From assembly GCF_003148685.1 (NCBI RefSeq), contig NZ_QGGR01000004.1:496001-560000 (forward strand): DNA of 64,000 nt. Reading direction: 5' to 3'. The stretch comes from Actinoplanes xinjiangensis (lineage in GTDB: Bacteria; Actinomycetota; Actinomycetes; Mycobacteriales; Micromonosporaceae). Shown here in pieces: positions 1 through 9,173 of this stretch. Under the pieces are notes generated by a model. It was not told the origin of the DNA, did no database searches, and saw only the letters and a program-made list of their open reading frames with translations. Position numbers and translations under genes: made by a program. Each line of letters opens with the position of its first letter. Position 1 is the stretch's first letter.

Positions 1-204
1 CAGATCGTCGACGCGTCCGGGCCGGGCAAGCTGCACGCCGCCGCGAACCGGCTGGGCCTGGTCCGGGCCGACAAGCCGGCGGTCATCTGGCTGCCGAACG
101 GCGACATCGTGGGGATGCCGGTGCCCGGCAAGGGCCCGACGGCGCCGACCACCGACGACGGTCTGCGCGAGAGCGGCGCGCCGTCCACCGCGGTCGAGCG
201 GTAG
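1..204 (+). CDS. FtsL-like septum protein, C-terminal end (partial)
   Basis: The frame is open from base 1 to a TAG at 202-204, so only the last 67 residues are in the window. The tail reads AANRLGLVRADKPAVIWLPNG and then GDIVGMPVPG. This resembles the extracytoplasmic end of the small FtsL-type protein that lies between rsmH and ftsI in actinobacteria, where it would work with FtsQ and FtsI at the septum. The stop is only 6 bases before ftsI, so the two are probably co-transcribed. The membrane segment lies upstream of the window, so the family call rests on position and the short tail alone. Confidence 0.6.
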   Translation, partial: QIVDASGPGKLHAAANRLGLVRADKPAVIWLPNGDIVGMPVPGKGPTAPTTDDGLRESGAPSTAVER

Positions 205-210
205 GCCCGC

Positions 211-2478
211 ATGTCGCCGCGAGCCGACGACGAGACACCGCGCCGGGGCACTTCACCCCGGCGCGGTTCGTCGCGTGACATGCCGGGTGACGAGCCGGAG
301 GAGACTCCGCGCGACAACCGGCGCGGCCGTTCCAGCATCGGGGAGGCGCGCGCCTATACCCCGCGGGGGCGGACCGTGGCCGAGCGTGGCCGGCTGCCGC
401 GCGACACCGGCCGCAACACCGACCCGTTCCGGCCGGCACTCCAGGTGCTCGACGGCGGGGAGAGCGGCCAGCGGACCCGGGGACGCGGCCGGACCACCGA
501 GCCGCCGCCCCAGCGCGAGCAGGCCAAACCCCGTGAGCAGACCAAACCCCGCGAGCCGGCCAAGCCGCGGGAGCAGCCAGCACCCAGGACGAAGACGCGG
601 GAGCCGGAGAAGACCCGCGAACGGGCCCGGACCCGGGAACCGCAGCGGTCCCGGGAACCGGAGCGCCGGAGGCCGGAGCCGCGGACCAGGGAGAAGACCA
701 GAAGGCCGGTCCCCGCGGAGCCGCCGAAGCTCGCCAGCAGCAGCCGGCGACTGCGGCTCGGCACCGTCCTGGCCCTCTCGCTCTTCGTCACCATCGGCGT
801 ACGGCTCGTGGTGTTGCAGGTCGCCACCTCCCCGGAGGAGGCGGCCAGCCTGCTGGAGCTGCGGGAGAACAGGCTGACCAGCGTCACGCTGCCGGCCCCG
901 CGCGGCCGCATCCTGGACCGCAACGGCAACGTTTTGGCGCACAGCGTGGAGGCGCGGTACGTCTACGCCGACCCGGAGAACAAGAAGCTCCAGGAGGACG
1001 TCGCCGGCACCGCCGCGAAGCTGGCCCCGCTGCTCGGCGTCCCGCATTCCGAGCTGGTCGAGAAGATGCAGCGCAAACAGGTGATGGGCCAGTGGTCGAA
1101 GTTCCGTTACCTGGACCGTGGTGTGGACCTGCCGATCGCCGACCGGATCGACGCCCTGAAGCTGCCCGGCATCTACACCCACTCCGACGAGCGGCGTGAC
1201 GTGCCCGGTGGCGACCTCGCGTCGAACCTGATCGGGTTCACCGGCGAGGAGGGCCGCGGTCTGGAGGGCCTGGAGGCGCGCTACGACGACCTGCTGCACG
1301 GCGCCGACGGCAAACGGGTCTTCGAGATCGGCACGGGCAAGCTGAACAAGCCGATCCCGGGTGGGTTCCAGCAGGACGTCGAGGCCCGGCCGGGTAGCTC
1401 GCTCCAGCTCACCATCGACCAGGACCTGCAGTTCCAGGTGCAGCGGGTGCTCGACGCGGCGGGCAAGAAGAAGAACGCGAGGGTCGGCGGCGCGGTGGTG
1501 CTCGACGCCCGTACCGGGGAGGTGCTGGCCCAGGCGAGCTACCCCCTGTACAACGCGGCGAAGCCGAACGCGGTCGACCCGATCGAGCGGATCGACATGC
1601 CCAGCAGCGTCGTCACCGACCCGGGATCGAGCCACAAGGCCTTCATCTTCGGCGCGGCCCTCCAGGAGGGTCTGGTCAAGCCGGACGAGGTGATTGCGAT
1701 CGGCCCGGCGATCAAGAAGGGCGACACCCTTTTCAAGGACACCCACCCGCAGGACAAGGGCACCCGGATGACTCTGCCGGGATTGCTCGCCTTCTCCTCG
1801 AACGTGGGAACCATCCTGCTCGCCGACCGGCTCGGCCCGGACAAGGTCTACGAGTACCAGCAGAAATTCGGGCTGGGCAAGGCGACCGGTGAGGGCATGC
1901 CGGCCGAGGCGGACGGCGACCTGCTGGAGACGGCCGACTGGAGTGGATCCTCCTACGGCTCGGTGCCGATCGGGCACAGTGTGTCCGCCACGCTGATCCA
2001 GATGGCCGCCGGGTACGGCGCGATCGCCAACGACGGCGTCTACATCCAGCCGCACCTGATCAAGGCGACCATCTCCGGCGAGGACGGCACCGAGACCCCG
2101 GCCGCCGCGCCGTCGACGCACCGGGTGCTGGACACCGAGGTGGCCCGGGAGCTGCGCCTGATGATGGAGGCGGTGACCACCGTCAAGGACGCCACCGGCC
2201 TCGCGGCCCAGGTCCCCGGTTACCGGGTGGCGGGTAAGACCGGCACCGGCAAGCTGCTCGTCAACGGCCAGTACACCAGCAACAACGCCAGCTCGTTCGT
2301 CGGCATGGCCCCGGCCGAGAACCCGCGTTACGTGATCGCGGTGTCGATGGACGTCAGCAGCGGCGGCGGCGGTGACGTGGCGGCGCCGGCGTTCAGCGAG
2401 ATGATGTCCTACGTCCTCCTCCAGAACCACGTGCCACCGTCCGGTAGCGAGGCACCAGATTTCAAGATCAAGGAATGA
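211..2478 (+). CDS. ftsI: Septal peptidoglycan transpeptidase (PBP3/FtsI)
   Basis: A 755-residue class B penicillin-binding protein that cross-links peptidoglycan at the division septum. Residues 1-180 are a long, charged, low-complexity cytoplasmic region with repeated K/PREQ and REP motifs. One membrane segment follows at about 183-205, then the dimerisation region with RGRILDRNGNVLA at about 230. The transpeptidase motifs are present: SSHK with nucleophile S473, SSN at 529-531 and KTG at 676-678. The disordered head makes it longer than rod-type homologues, as is usual in actinomycetes. It starts 6 bases after the FtsL-like stop. Downstream, murE appears to have its own promoter. Confidence 0.95.
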   Translation: MSPRADDETPRRGTSPRRGSSRDMPGDEPEETPRDNRRGRSSIGEARAYTPRGRTVAERGRLPRDTGRNTDPFRPALQVLDGGESGQRTRGRGRTTEPPPQREQAKPREQTKPREPAKPREQPAPRTKTREPEKTRERARTREPQRSREPERRRPEPRTREKTRRPVPAEPPKLASSSRRLRLGTVLALSLFVTIGVRLVVLQVATSPEEAASLLELRENRLTSVTLPAPRGRILDRNGNVLAHSVEARYVYADPENKKLQEDVAGTAAKLAPLLGVPHSELVEKMQRKQVMGQWSKFRYLDRGVDLPIADRIDALKLPGIYTHSDERRDVPGGDLASNLIGFTGEEGRGLEGLEARYDDLLHGADGKRVFEIGTGKLNKPIPGGFQQDVEARPGSSLQLTIDQDLQFQVQRVLDAAGKKKNARVGGAVVLDARTGEVLAQASYPLYNAAKPNAVDPIERIDMPSSVVTDPGSSHKAFIFGAALQEGLVKPDEVIAIGPAIKKGDTLFKDTHPQDKGTRMTLPGLLAFSSNVGTILLADRLGPDKVYEYQQKFGLGKATGEGMPAEADGDLLETADWSGSSYGSVPIGHSVSATLIQMAAGYGAIANDGVYIQPHLIKATISGEDGTETPAAAPSTHRVLDTEVARELRLMMEAVTTVKDATGLAAQVPGYRVAGKTGTGKLLVNGQYTSNNASSFVGMAPAENPRYVIAVSMDVSSGGGGDVAAPAFSEMMSYVLLQNHVPPSGSEAPDFKIKE

Positions 2479-2494
2479 CGCGGGTCGCATGGCG

Positions 2495-2526
2495 TTGACG
2501 ACGGCCCGTCGAAGACGGGGTAGGGT
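2495..2526 (+). promoter_or_regulatory. Candidate promoter for a leaderless murE mRNA
   Basis: TTGACG at 2495-2500 and TAGGGT at 2521-2526 are separated by 20 bases, slightly longer than ideal. The -10-like TAGGGT ends 8 bases before the GTG start of murE at 2535, so a transcript would begin at or next to the start codon. No Shine-Dalgarno sequence lies between. This is inferred from sequence only. Confidence 0.45.
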
Positions 2527-2534
2527 CTGACGCC

Positions 2535-4040
2535 GTGTCCGGCATTCCACGTCCCGAGACCGTGGAGCCGTGCCTGCTGGCGCGGCTCGCGGAGCTGTTA
2601 CCGGCAGATCTGACCGGCGGTGACGTCCCGGTCACCGGTGTAACACACAGTAGTCGGGAGGTGCGTCCGGGTGATCTCTACGCGGCGCTTCCCGGCGCCA
2701 ACCGGCACGGCGCGGAGTTCGTGGCGGACGCCGCGCACGCCGGCGCCGTCGCCGTCCTGACCGATCCGGCCGGTGCCCCCGCGGCCGTCGCCGCGGGGCT
2801 CCCGGTCCTGGTGGCCGACGACCCGCGGGCGGTGCTCGGTGCGGCCTCGGCGGCGATCTACGGGGAGCCGTCACGGCGGCTCACCATGATCGGCGTCACC
2901 GGGACGGCCGGGAAGACCTCCACGTCGTACCTGGTCGAGGCCGGCCTGCGGGCCGCCGGCCGGGTGACCGGGCTGGTCGGCACGGTCGAGACCCGGCTCG
3001 GCGACCTGGTGGTCAAGAGCGTGCGGACCACACCGGAGGCCACCGACCTTCAGGCGATCCTCGCGACCGGCGTCGAGCGCGGCGTCGAGGCGGTGGTCAT
3101 GGAGGTCTCCAGCCACGCGCTGGTGATGGGCCGGGCCGGCGGCATCCGGTTCGCGGCCGGCGGGTACACCAACTTCGGCCAGGACCACCTCGACTTCCAC
3201 CCCACCTCGGAGGACTACTTCGAGGCCAAGGCGCGGCTCTTCGACGGCCGGTCCGCGGCCGAGGTGCTCAACTTCGACGACCCGGCGCTGCGCCCGCTGT
3301 TCAAGCCGTCGACGATCACCTACTCGGCGGCCGGCGACCGGGCCGCGAGCTGGTGGGCCTCCGACGTGCGACCGTCCGATTTCGGTCAGCTCTTCACGGC
3401 ACACGGCCCGGACGGTCTGACCGTCGAGACCGGCGTGACGCTGCCCGGCCTGCACAACGTCGCGAACGCGTTGCTGGCACTGGCCCTGCTGGTCGCGGTG
3501 GGCGTGGACGCCCGGGTCGCGGGCGCCGGCATCGCCGCCTGCCGCGGCGTTCCGGGCCGGCTGGAGCTGGTGGACGCGCCCGGGGAGATCCTCGGCGTGG
3601 TTGATTACGCCCACAAGCCCAACGCGATCGTCGCGGCCCTCACCGCGCTGCGCGGGCTCGCCACCACGCGCGGTGGCCGGCTGATCTGCGTCATCGGCGC
3701 CGGCGGCGACCGCGACCAGGGCAAACGGCCTCTGATGGGCGCGGCCGCGGCCGAGGGCGCCGACCTGGTGATCATCACCGACGACAACCCCAGGACCGAA
3801 GACCCCGCTGTCGTACGGTCGGCGGTCCGCGTGGGCGCGGAAGAGGCCTCCACGCCCGCGAAGATCATCGAAGTTGCCGGCCGGCGCTCCGCCATCGGTG
3901 AGGCGGTCCGACTGGCCGCCGCCGGTGACGTGATCGCGGTGCTGGGCAAGGGCAACGAACTCGGCCAGGAGGTGAACGGCGAGGTGCTGCCGTTCGACGA
4001 CCGTATCGAGCTGGCCGTCGCTCTGGAGGCGCGCGCATGA
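2535..4040 (+). CDS. murE: UDP-MurNAc-tripeptide synthetase (MurE, meso-DAP type)
   Basis: A 501-residue cytoplasmic Mur ligase that adds the third amino acid to UDP-MurNAc-L-Ala-D-Glu using ATP. The P-loop GVTGTAGKTST spans about 120-130. The DNPR motif at 417-420 is the established signature of ligases that select meso-diaminopimelate rather than lysine, which fits an actinomycete with DAP-type peptidoglycan. The GTG start at 2535 has no Shine-Dalgarno but sits just after a TAGGGT box. The last four bases overlap the murF start (ATGA), so the two are translationally coupled. Confidence 0.96.
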   Translation: MSGIPRPETVEPCLLARLAELLPADLTGGDVPVTGVTHSSREVRPGDLYAALPGANRHGAEFVADAAHAGAVAVLTDPAGAPAAVAAGLPVLVADDPRAVLGAASAAIYGEPSRRLTMIGVTGTAGKTSTSYLVEAGLRAAGRVTGLVGTVETRLGDLVVKSVRTTPEATDLQAILATGVERGVEAVVMEVSSHALVMGRAGGIRFAAGGYTNFGQDHLDFHPTSEDYFEAKARLFDGRSAAEVLNFDDPALRPLFKPSTITYSAAGDRAASWWASDVRPSDFGQLFTAHGPDGLTVETGVTLPGLHNVANALLALALLVAVGVDARVAGAGIAACRGVPGRLELVDAPGEILGVVDYAHKPNAIVAALTALRGLATTRGGRLICVIGAGGDRDQGKRPLMGAAAAEGADLVIITDDNPRTEDPAVVRSAVRVGAEEASTPAKIIEVAGRRSAIGEAVRLAAAGDVIAVLGKGNELGQEVNGEVLPFDDRIELAVALEARA

Positions 4041-5419
4041 TCCCCCTGACCCTGGCGGAGATCGCCGAGATCACCGGTGGCCGGGTCGTCGGCGACCCGT
4101 CGGTGACCGTGACCGGCGACCTCGAGTACGACTCCCGCAAGATCGGACCGGGCGGCCTGTTCCTCGCCTTCGCCGGTGAGAAGGTCGACGGCCACGACTA
4201 CGCGGAGGCCGCCGTGGCGGCGGGCGCCGCGGCCGTGCTGGGCTCCCGGGACACCGGGGTGCCCGGCGTCGTCGTCGAGGACCCGCTGGCCGCGGTGGCC
4301 GCCCTGGCCCGGGCCGTGGTGTCCCGGCTGGACCGGCTCACCGTGGTCGGGCTGACCGGCTCGTCCGGCAAGACCACCACCAAGGACTACATCGGGCAGC
4401 TGCTGTCCCGGCTCGGGCCGACGGTGGCGCTGCCCGGCTCGCTCAACAACGAGCTGGGTTTCCCGTACACCGTGCTCCGGGCCTCGGAAGAGACCCGGTT
4501 CCTGGTGCTGGAGATGGGCGCCCGCGGGATCGGGCACATCCGGTACCTGACCGAGATCGCCCGCCCGTCGATCGGCGTGGTGCTGAACATCGGCGCGGCG
4601 CACATCGGCGAGTTCGGGTCGAAGGAGGGCACCGCGCTGGCCAAGGGCGAACTGGTCGAGGCGCTGCCGCCGTCCGGGGTGGCGGTCCTCAACGCCGACG
4701 ACCCCCTGGTGGCCGCGATGGCCTCCCGCACGTCGGCGTCGGTGGTCCTGGTCGGGTCGACCGGATCGCTCACCGCCTCGGACGTCACGCTCGACGCGGC
4801 CGGCCGTGCCTCGTACACGATCTCCGACGGTTCCCGCACCGGGACGGTCCACCTAGCGACGGCCGGCGAGCACCAGGTCGCCAACACGCTGGCCGCCGGC
4901 GCGGTGGCGCTGGCCGCCGGAATGGAGTTCGACGACCTCGTCGCCGCGCTGGGCGGGGTCGGCATCGCCTCCGAGCGCCGGATGGACGTCTTCACCCGGC
5001 CGGACGGCGTCACGGTGGTCGACGACTCGTACAACGCCAATCCGTCGTCGACCTCGGCCGCTCTGCGCGCGCTGGCGGCGATGGGCGGCGGTCGGCGCAC
5101 CACCGCCGTCCTCGGCTTCATGGCCGAGCTCGGCGAGCACGAGGTGTCCGGTCACGCCGAGGTCGGGCGGCTCGCCGCCGAGCTGGGTGTGGACCGGCTG
5201 ATCGCGGTGACCGGCGGTGCGGGTCCGATCCTGGACGGCGCCGCCGCAGTGGCCGGCTGGCGGGGCACGGGGCTCCTCGCCGACGACCAGGCCGCCGCGA
5301 TCGACATCCTGCGCCACGACCTGCGCGCCGACGATGTCGTGCTGGTCAAGGGTTCCCGCTACCGCACATGGGACGTCGCCGACTGGCTGCGGCGTTCCGA
5401 GGAGGTTCAGCCCACGTGA
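4037..5419 (+). CDS. murF: UDP-MurNAc-tripeptide:D-Ala-D-Ala ligase (MurF)
   Basis: A 460-residue Mur ligase that adds D-Ala-D-Ala to make the UDP-MurNAc-pentapeptide. The ATP loop [11 protein letters not shown] starts at residue 105, with K112 as the P-loop lysine. The central [11 protein letters not shown] and the [10 protein letters not shown] motif near residue 333 are typical of MurF. Its start overlaps the murE stop (ATGA) and its stop overlaps the mraY start (GTGA), so murE-murF-mraY forms a tightly coupled unit. Confidence 0.96.
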   Translation: MIPLTLAEIAEITGGRVVGDPSVTVTGDLEYDSRKIGPGGLFLAFAGEKVDGHDYAEAAVAAGAAAVLGSRDTGVPGVVVEDPLAAVAALARAVVSRLDRLTVVGLTGSSGKTTTKDYIGQLLSRLGPTVALPGSLNNELGFPYTVLRASEETRFLVLEMGARGIGHIRYLTEIARPSIGVVLNIGAAHIGEFGSKEGTALAKGELVEALPPSGVAVLNADDPLVAAMASRTSASVVLVGSTGSLTASDVTLDAAGRASYTISDGSRTGTVHLATAGEHQVANTLAAGAVALAAGMEFDDLVAALGGVGIASERRMDVFTRPDGVTVVDDSYNANPSSTSAALRALAAMGGGRRTTAVLGFMAELGEHEVSGHAEVGRLAAELGVDRLIAVTGGAGPILDGAAAVAGWRGTGLLADDQAAAIDILRHDLRADDVVLVKGSRYRTWDVADWLRRSEEVQPT

Positions 5420-6534
5420 GGGCAGTCATCGTCGCGGCCGCGGTCGCCTTTCTCATCTCGCTCTTCGGCACGCCCCTCGCGATCCGGGTCTTCTCGGCGC
5501 TCAAGGCCGGGCAGCCGATCCGGACCATCGGGCCGCAGACCCACCTGGGCAAGCGGGGCACCCCCACCATGGGCGGCGTGGCGTTCATCATCGCCACCGT
5601 CTTCGCCTATGCCGCCGGGCACCTGGCGCTGACCACGCTGCCGGACCGGCAGATCGCCCAGGAGAAGCCGACCATGACCGCGCTGGTCCTGCTCGGGATC
5701 TTCGTGTTCTGCGGCGCGGTCGGCTTCATGGACGACTTCCTGAAGGTGCGCAAGAAGAACTCGGACGGTCTCAGCGCCAAGGGCAAGCTTCTCGGCCAGC
5801 TGCTGATCGGCACCGTGTTCGGTATCGCCGCGCTCTACTTCCCGAGCACCAACGGCCAGACCGTGGCCAGCGAGAAGATCTCCTTCATCCGGGACGTGAG
5901 CTGGCTGGACGTCGGCAAGGTCGGCTCGGTCATGGTGTTCGTCTTCGTGATCATGGCGATGTCGAACGGCGTGAACCTCACCGACGGCCTGGACGGTCTC
6001 GCCACCGGTGCCTCGATCCTGGTCCTCGGCGCGTACTCGCTGATCGGCTTCTGGCAGTACCGGCACTGGTGCGGTGACAACGACTACGTCGGCCAGGCGG
6101 GTTCGGCCACCGCCGAGCACTGTTATCAGGTCCGGGACCCTCTGGAGATCGCGATGATCGCCGCGGCCGCGGCGGCGGCGTGTGTCGGCTTCCTGTGGTG
6201 GAACACCAACCCGGCCCGGATCTTCATGGGTGACACCGGCGCGCTGGCGCTGGGCGGCCTGATCGGCGGCCTGGCCGTGGCCACCCGCACCACGCTGCTC
6301 TCGGTCATCATCGGCGGCCTGTTCGTGATCATCACGATGTCCGTGGTCATCCAGATCATCTCGTTCAAGACCACCGGTAAGCGCGTCTTCCGGATGTCGC
6401 CGTTGCAGCACCACTTCGAGTTGGCCGGCTGGAGCGAGGTCAACATCGTGGTCCGGTTCTGGATCATCGCGGGAATCTGCGCCGCGATCGGCCTGGGCCT
6501 GTTCTACAGCGAGCATCTGGCCGTCATGGGGTAG
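5416..6534 (+). CDS. mraY: Phospho-MurNAc-pentapeptide transferase (MraY)
   Basis: An integral membrane enzyme of 372 residues that transfers phospho-MurNAc-pentapeptide to undecaprenyl phosphate, giving lipid I. Seen motifs are GTPTMGG near the N-terminus, [16 protein letters not shown] in the cytoplasmic loop, [12 protein letters not shown], and [12 protein letters not shown] followed by PLQHHFE. The aspartates in these loops form the Mg/catalytic site in the family. I place the start at GTG 5416, with AGGAGG at 5401-5406 in front and a GTGA overlap with murF. An upstream in-frame start at 5368 would bury this ribosome-binding site inside the gene. Confidence 0.95.
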   Translation: MRAVIVAAAVAFLISLFGTPLAIRVFSALKAGQPIRTIGPQTHLGKRGTPTMGGVAFIIATVFAYAAGHLALTTLPDRQIAQEKPTMTALVLLGIFVFCGAVGFMDDFLKVRKKNSDGLSAKGKLLGQLLIGTVFGIAALYFPSTNGQTVASEKISFIRDVSWLDVGKVGSVMVFVFVIMAMSNGVNLTDGLDGLATGASILVLGAYSLIGFWQYRHWCGDNDYVGQAGSATAEHCYQVRDPLEIAMIAAAAAAACVGFLWWNTNPARIFMGDTGALALGGLIGGLAVATRTTLLSVIIGGLFVIITMSVVIQIISFKTTGKRVFRMSPLQHHFELAGWSEVNIVVRFWIIAGICAAIGLGLFYSEHLAVMG

Positions 6535-6603
6535 CGCAGATCTCCTCGCGACACGCCATCGGCATGCCGTCGGGAGATGTGGACATCGGACGATGATGGG
6601 GGT

Positions 6604-8040
6604 ATGGCGGACGACCGTTCTCAGCAGGCCCGCCCGTCACTGAGCCGGCAGCTGCTGCCCGCCGTGCACGGGATACTGGCCAGACCCCTGTCCTCGTACT
6701 ACCTGTTGATCGCCAGCTGTGCGTTGCTGCTGCTGATCGGGCTCACCATGGTCTTCTCGGCCACGAGCGTGAAGGCGTACGCGGAGAAGGGCAACGCGTT
6801 CACCGTGATCAGCAGCCAGGCGGTGTACGCGCTGCTCGGCCTGGTCGCGTTCTGGATCTTCCAGCGGCTGCCCTCGGTCACGTTGCGGGTCCTCGGCCGG
6901 GGCCTGCTCGCCCTGTCCGTGCTCCTGCTCACGCTGCTGGCCTCGATCAACGCGCTGGCCTCGGTGGGCGTGCTGAGCCGCAACAGCGACGGCGACGCGA
7001 CGCTCGGCCCGCTCGTGGCCGACCTGAACTGGCTCATCCTCGGCTCGTTCAGCATGCAGCCGGGTGAGCTGGCGAAACTCGCCATGGTGCTGTGGGGCGC
7101 CGACGTGATCGCCCGCAAGGGCCCGGCCCTCGGGCACTGGCGGGAGCTCGCGATGCCGCTGTTCCCGGTGATCGGCCTGCTCTTCGTCCTGGTCGGCTAC
7201 AACGACCTGGGCACCATGCTGGTGCTGCTGGCGCTGATCGTCGGCCTGCTCTGGGCGGCCGGGGTCCGGCTGCGGGTGTTCGGCGCCCTGGGGGTGCTGG
7301 GCCTGGCCGGTGTCGGCCTGTTGATCGCCGCCGCGTCCCGGGGCGCCGGCTCCGGCACCGCGGGCGAGGACAACTACCGGTGGCGGCGGCTCACCGCGTT
7401 CATGCAGCCGCTGGAGACGTGCGAGACGACCAGCACCGCCGGTGAGTACTGCTACCAGCTGGCCCAGGGCCGTTCGGCGATCTTCGAGGGCGGCTGGTTC
7501 GGTGTCGGTCTGGGCAAGAGCGCCCTCAAGTGGGGCTGGGTGCCGGAGGCGGGCAACGACTTCATCTTCGCGATCGTCGCCGAGGAACTCGGTGTGGTCG
7601 GCTGCGGCGTGGTGCTGGCACTGCTGTCGGTGCTGGCCTACACCGGCTTCCGGATCGCCCGCCGGGTCAACGACCCGTTCCGCCGTCTCGCCGCCACCGC
7701 CGCCACCACCTGGCTGGTCGCCCAGGCCGTGATCAACATGGGTGGTGTGGTCGGGTTGCTGCCGATCACCGGCCTCCCGCTCCCGTTCATCTCCGCCGGT
7801 GGCACCGCGCTCGTGGTGACGATGGCGGCGGTCGGCATACTGGCGTCGTTCGCCCGGGCCGAACCGGACGCGGCGCGAGCGCTGAACGCCCGTCCGACGC
7901 CTCGGTGGGTGCGGCTACTCTGGGCCCCGCTGCCGCCGCTTCCCCCGGCGCGGCGGCCGGGACCGCAGCGTTCGCCTGCCCCGAAAACGGGCAGTGACAC
8001 CAAGGCATCCGAGGGCGCGGGGGGTGTGAGGAGACGGTGA
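6604..8040 (+). CDS. ftsW: Septal peptidoglycan glycosyltransferase FtsW (SEDS family)
   Basis: A 478-residue multi-pass SEDS protein that polymerises lipid II at the septum together with FtsI. Membrane helices run from about residue 35 to 420. GGWFGVGLG and the loop EAGNDFIFAIVAEELG are hallmarks of FtsW/RodA. The C-terminal tail is proline and arginine rich and cytoplasmic. The start is uncertain: ATG 6604 gives a compact N-terminus, while ATG 6577 would add nine residues. Only 69 bases separate it from mraY, where murD normally sits. The stop overlaps murG (GTGA). Confidence 0.94.
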   Translation: MADDRSQQARPSLSRQLLPAVHGILARPLSSYYLLIASCALLLLIGLTMVFSATSVKAYAEKGNAFTVISSQAVYALLGLVAFWIFQRLPSVTLRVLGRGLLALSVLLLTLLASINALASVGVLSRNSDGDATLGPLVADLNWLILGSFSMQPGELAKLAMVLWGADVIARKGPALGHWRELAMPLFPVIGLLFVLVGYNDLGTMLVLLALIVGLLWAAGVRLRVFGALGVLGLAGVGLLIAAASRGAGSGTAGEDNYRWRRLTAFMQPLETCETTSTAGEYCYQLAQGRSAIFEGGWFGVGLGKSALKWGWVPEAGNDFIFAIVAEELGVVGCGVVLALLSVLAYTGFRIARRVNDPFRRLAATAATTWLVAQAVINMGGVVGLLPITGLPLPFISAGGTALVVTMAAVGILASFARAEPDAARALNARPTPRWVRLLWAPLPPLPPARRPGPQRSPAPKTGSDTKASEGAGGVRRR

Positions 8041-9143
8041 TGGCATCGCTGCGGTCGGTCGTGCTCGCCGGCGGAGGCACCGGCGGCCACATCTATCCGC
8101 TGCTCGCCTTCGCCGACGCCCTGCGCCGCCACTTCCCGGAGATCCGGATCACCACGCTGGGCAGCCCCAAGGGCATGGAGAACCAGTTGATCCCGGCGGC
8201 CGGCTACGACCTGCGCGGCATCCCGGCGTTCCAGCTGCCCCGCTCGCTCAATCTCGACCTGCTGCGCACCCCGGACCGGATGTTCAAGTCGGCCCAGGCA
8301 GCGGGCGAGGTCATCGACGAGGTGCAGGCCCAGGTGGTCGTCGGTTTCGGTGGCTACGTGTCGGTGCCGGCCTATCTGGCGGCGTGGCGGCGTGAGCTGC
8401 CGATCGTCATCCACGAGGTGAACGTGCCGCCGGGCGTGGCCAACCGGATGGGCATGAAATTCACCAGGCGCATCGCCGTCGGCTTCCCGCACCAGCTGGA
8501 GCAGGCCGAGGCGCTGCGTAACGCCCGTCTGGTCGGCGTCCCGCTGCGGACCGGGATCACCGGGATGGACCGGCCGGCGCTGCGCCCGCAGGCGCTCTAC
8601 CACTTCGGGCTGCGCCCGGATCTGCCGGTGCTGTTCGTCTCCGGCGGCTCGTCCGGCGCCCGCACGATCAACCTGGCGGTGGCCGCGGCGGCCAAGCGGC
8701 TCGCGCACGCCGGCATCCAGGTGCTGCATGTGCAGGGCGGGCGTAACGACCCGTTCGAGGTGCCGACCGACCTGCCGGTTCCCTATGTCGTCGTGCCCTA
8801 CCTGTCGGACATGCAGCTCGGCTACGCTGCCGCCGACCTGATGCTGTGCCGGGGCGGTGCGATCACGGTGGCCGAGACGACCGCGCTCGGTATGCCGGCG
8901 ATCTACGTGCCCTATCCGTTCAGCAACCAGGAGCAGCGCCGCAACGCGCTGCCGGTGGTCGAGTCCGGTGGCGGCATGCTCGTCGACAACAGCGAGCTGA
9001 CACCGGAGTGGATCGAGCACAACATCATCCCGCTGGCCCGGGACCGGCAGCGGCTGGCGGCCATGGGTACGGCCGCGGCCCGCTACGGTCGCCGCGACGG
9101 TGACGAGCAACTGCTGCGCTTCGTTCTCGAAGCCGTGAGCTGA
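8037..9143 (+). CDS. murG: UDP-GlcNAc transferase making lipid II (MurG)
   Basis: A 368-residue GT-B glycosyltransferase on the inner membrane face that adds GlcNAc to lipid I. The N-terminal GGGTGGHIYPLLAFA is the MurG glycine-rich loop. FVSGGSSGARTIN and the C-terminal GGAITVAETTALGMPAIYVP form the UDP-GlcNAc site. The start is either GTG 8037, overlapping the ftsW stop, or the adjacent in-frame ATG 8040. Both share the GAGGAG at 8028-8033. It follows the usual cluster order ftsW-murG-murC. Confidence 0.95.
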   Translation: MMASLRSVVLAGGGTGGHIYPLLAFADALRRHFPEIRITTLGSPKGMENQLIPAAGYDLRGIPAFQLPRSLNLDLLRTPDRMFKSAQAAGEVIDEVQAQVVVGFGGYVSVPAYLAAWRRELPIVIHEVNVPPGVANRMGMKFTRRIAVGFPHQLEQAEALRNARLVGVPLRTGITGMDRPALRPQALYHFGLRPDLPVLFVSGGSSGARTINLAVAAAAKRLAHAGIQVLHVQGGRNDPFEVPTDLPVPYVVVPYLSDMQLGYAAADLMLCRGGAITVAETTALGMPAIYVPYPFSNQEQRRNALPVVESGGGMLVDNSELTPEWIEHNIIPLARDRQRLAAMGTAAARYGRRDGDEQLLRFVLEAVS

Positions 9144-9173
9144 CTGAGCTGATGAGGACTGAGGAGTGACACT

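Noticed and set aside
253..2550. 765-residue minus-strand ORF opposite ftsI
   Set aside because: It is the shadow of ftsI in high-GC DNA; the plus strand has all the transpeptidase motifs. Other long antisense frames (21818-26344, 60367-63852, 7638-10205) were rejected for the same reason.
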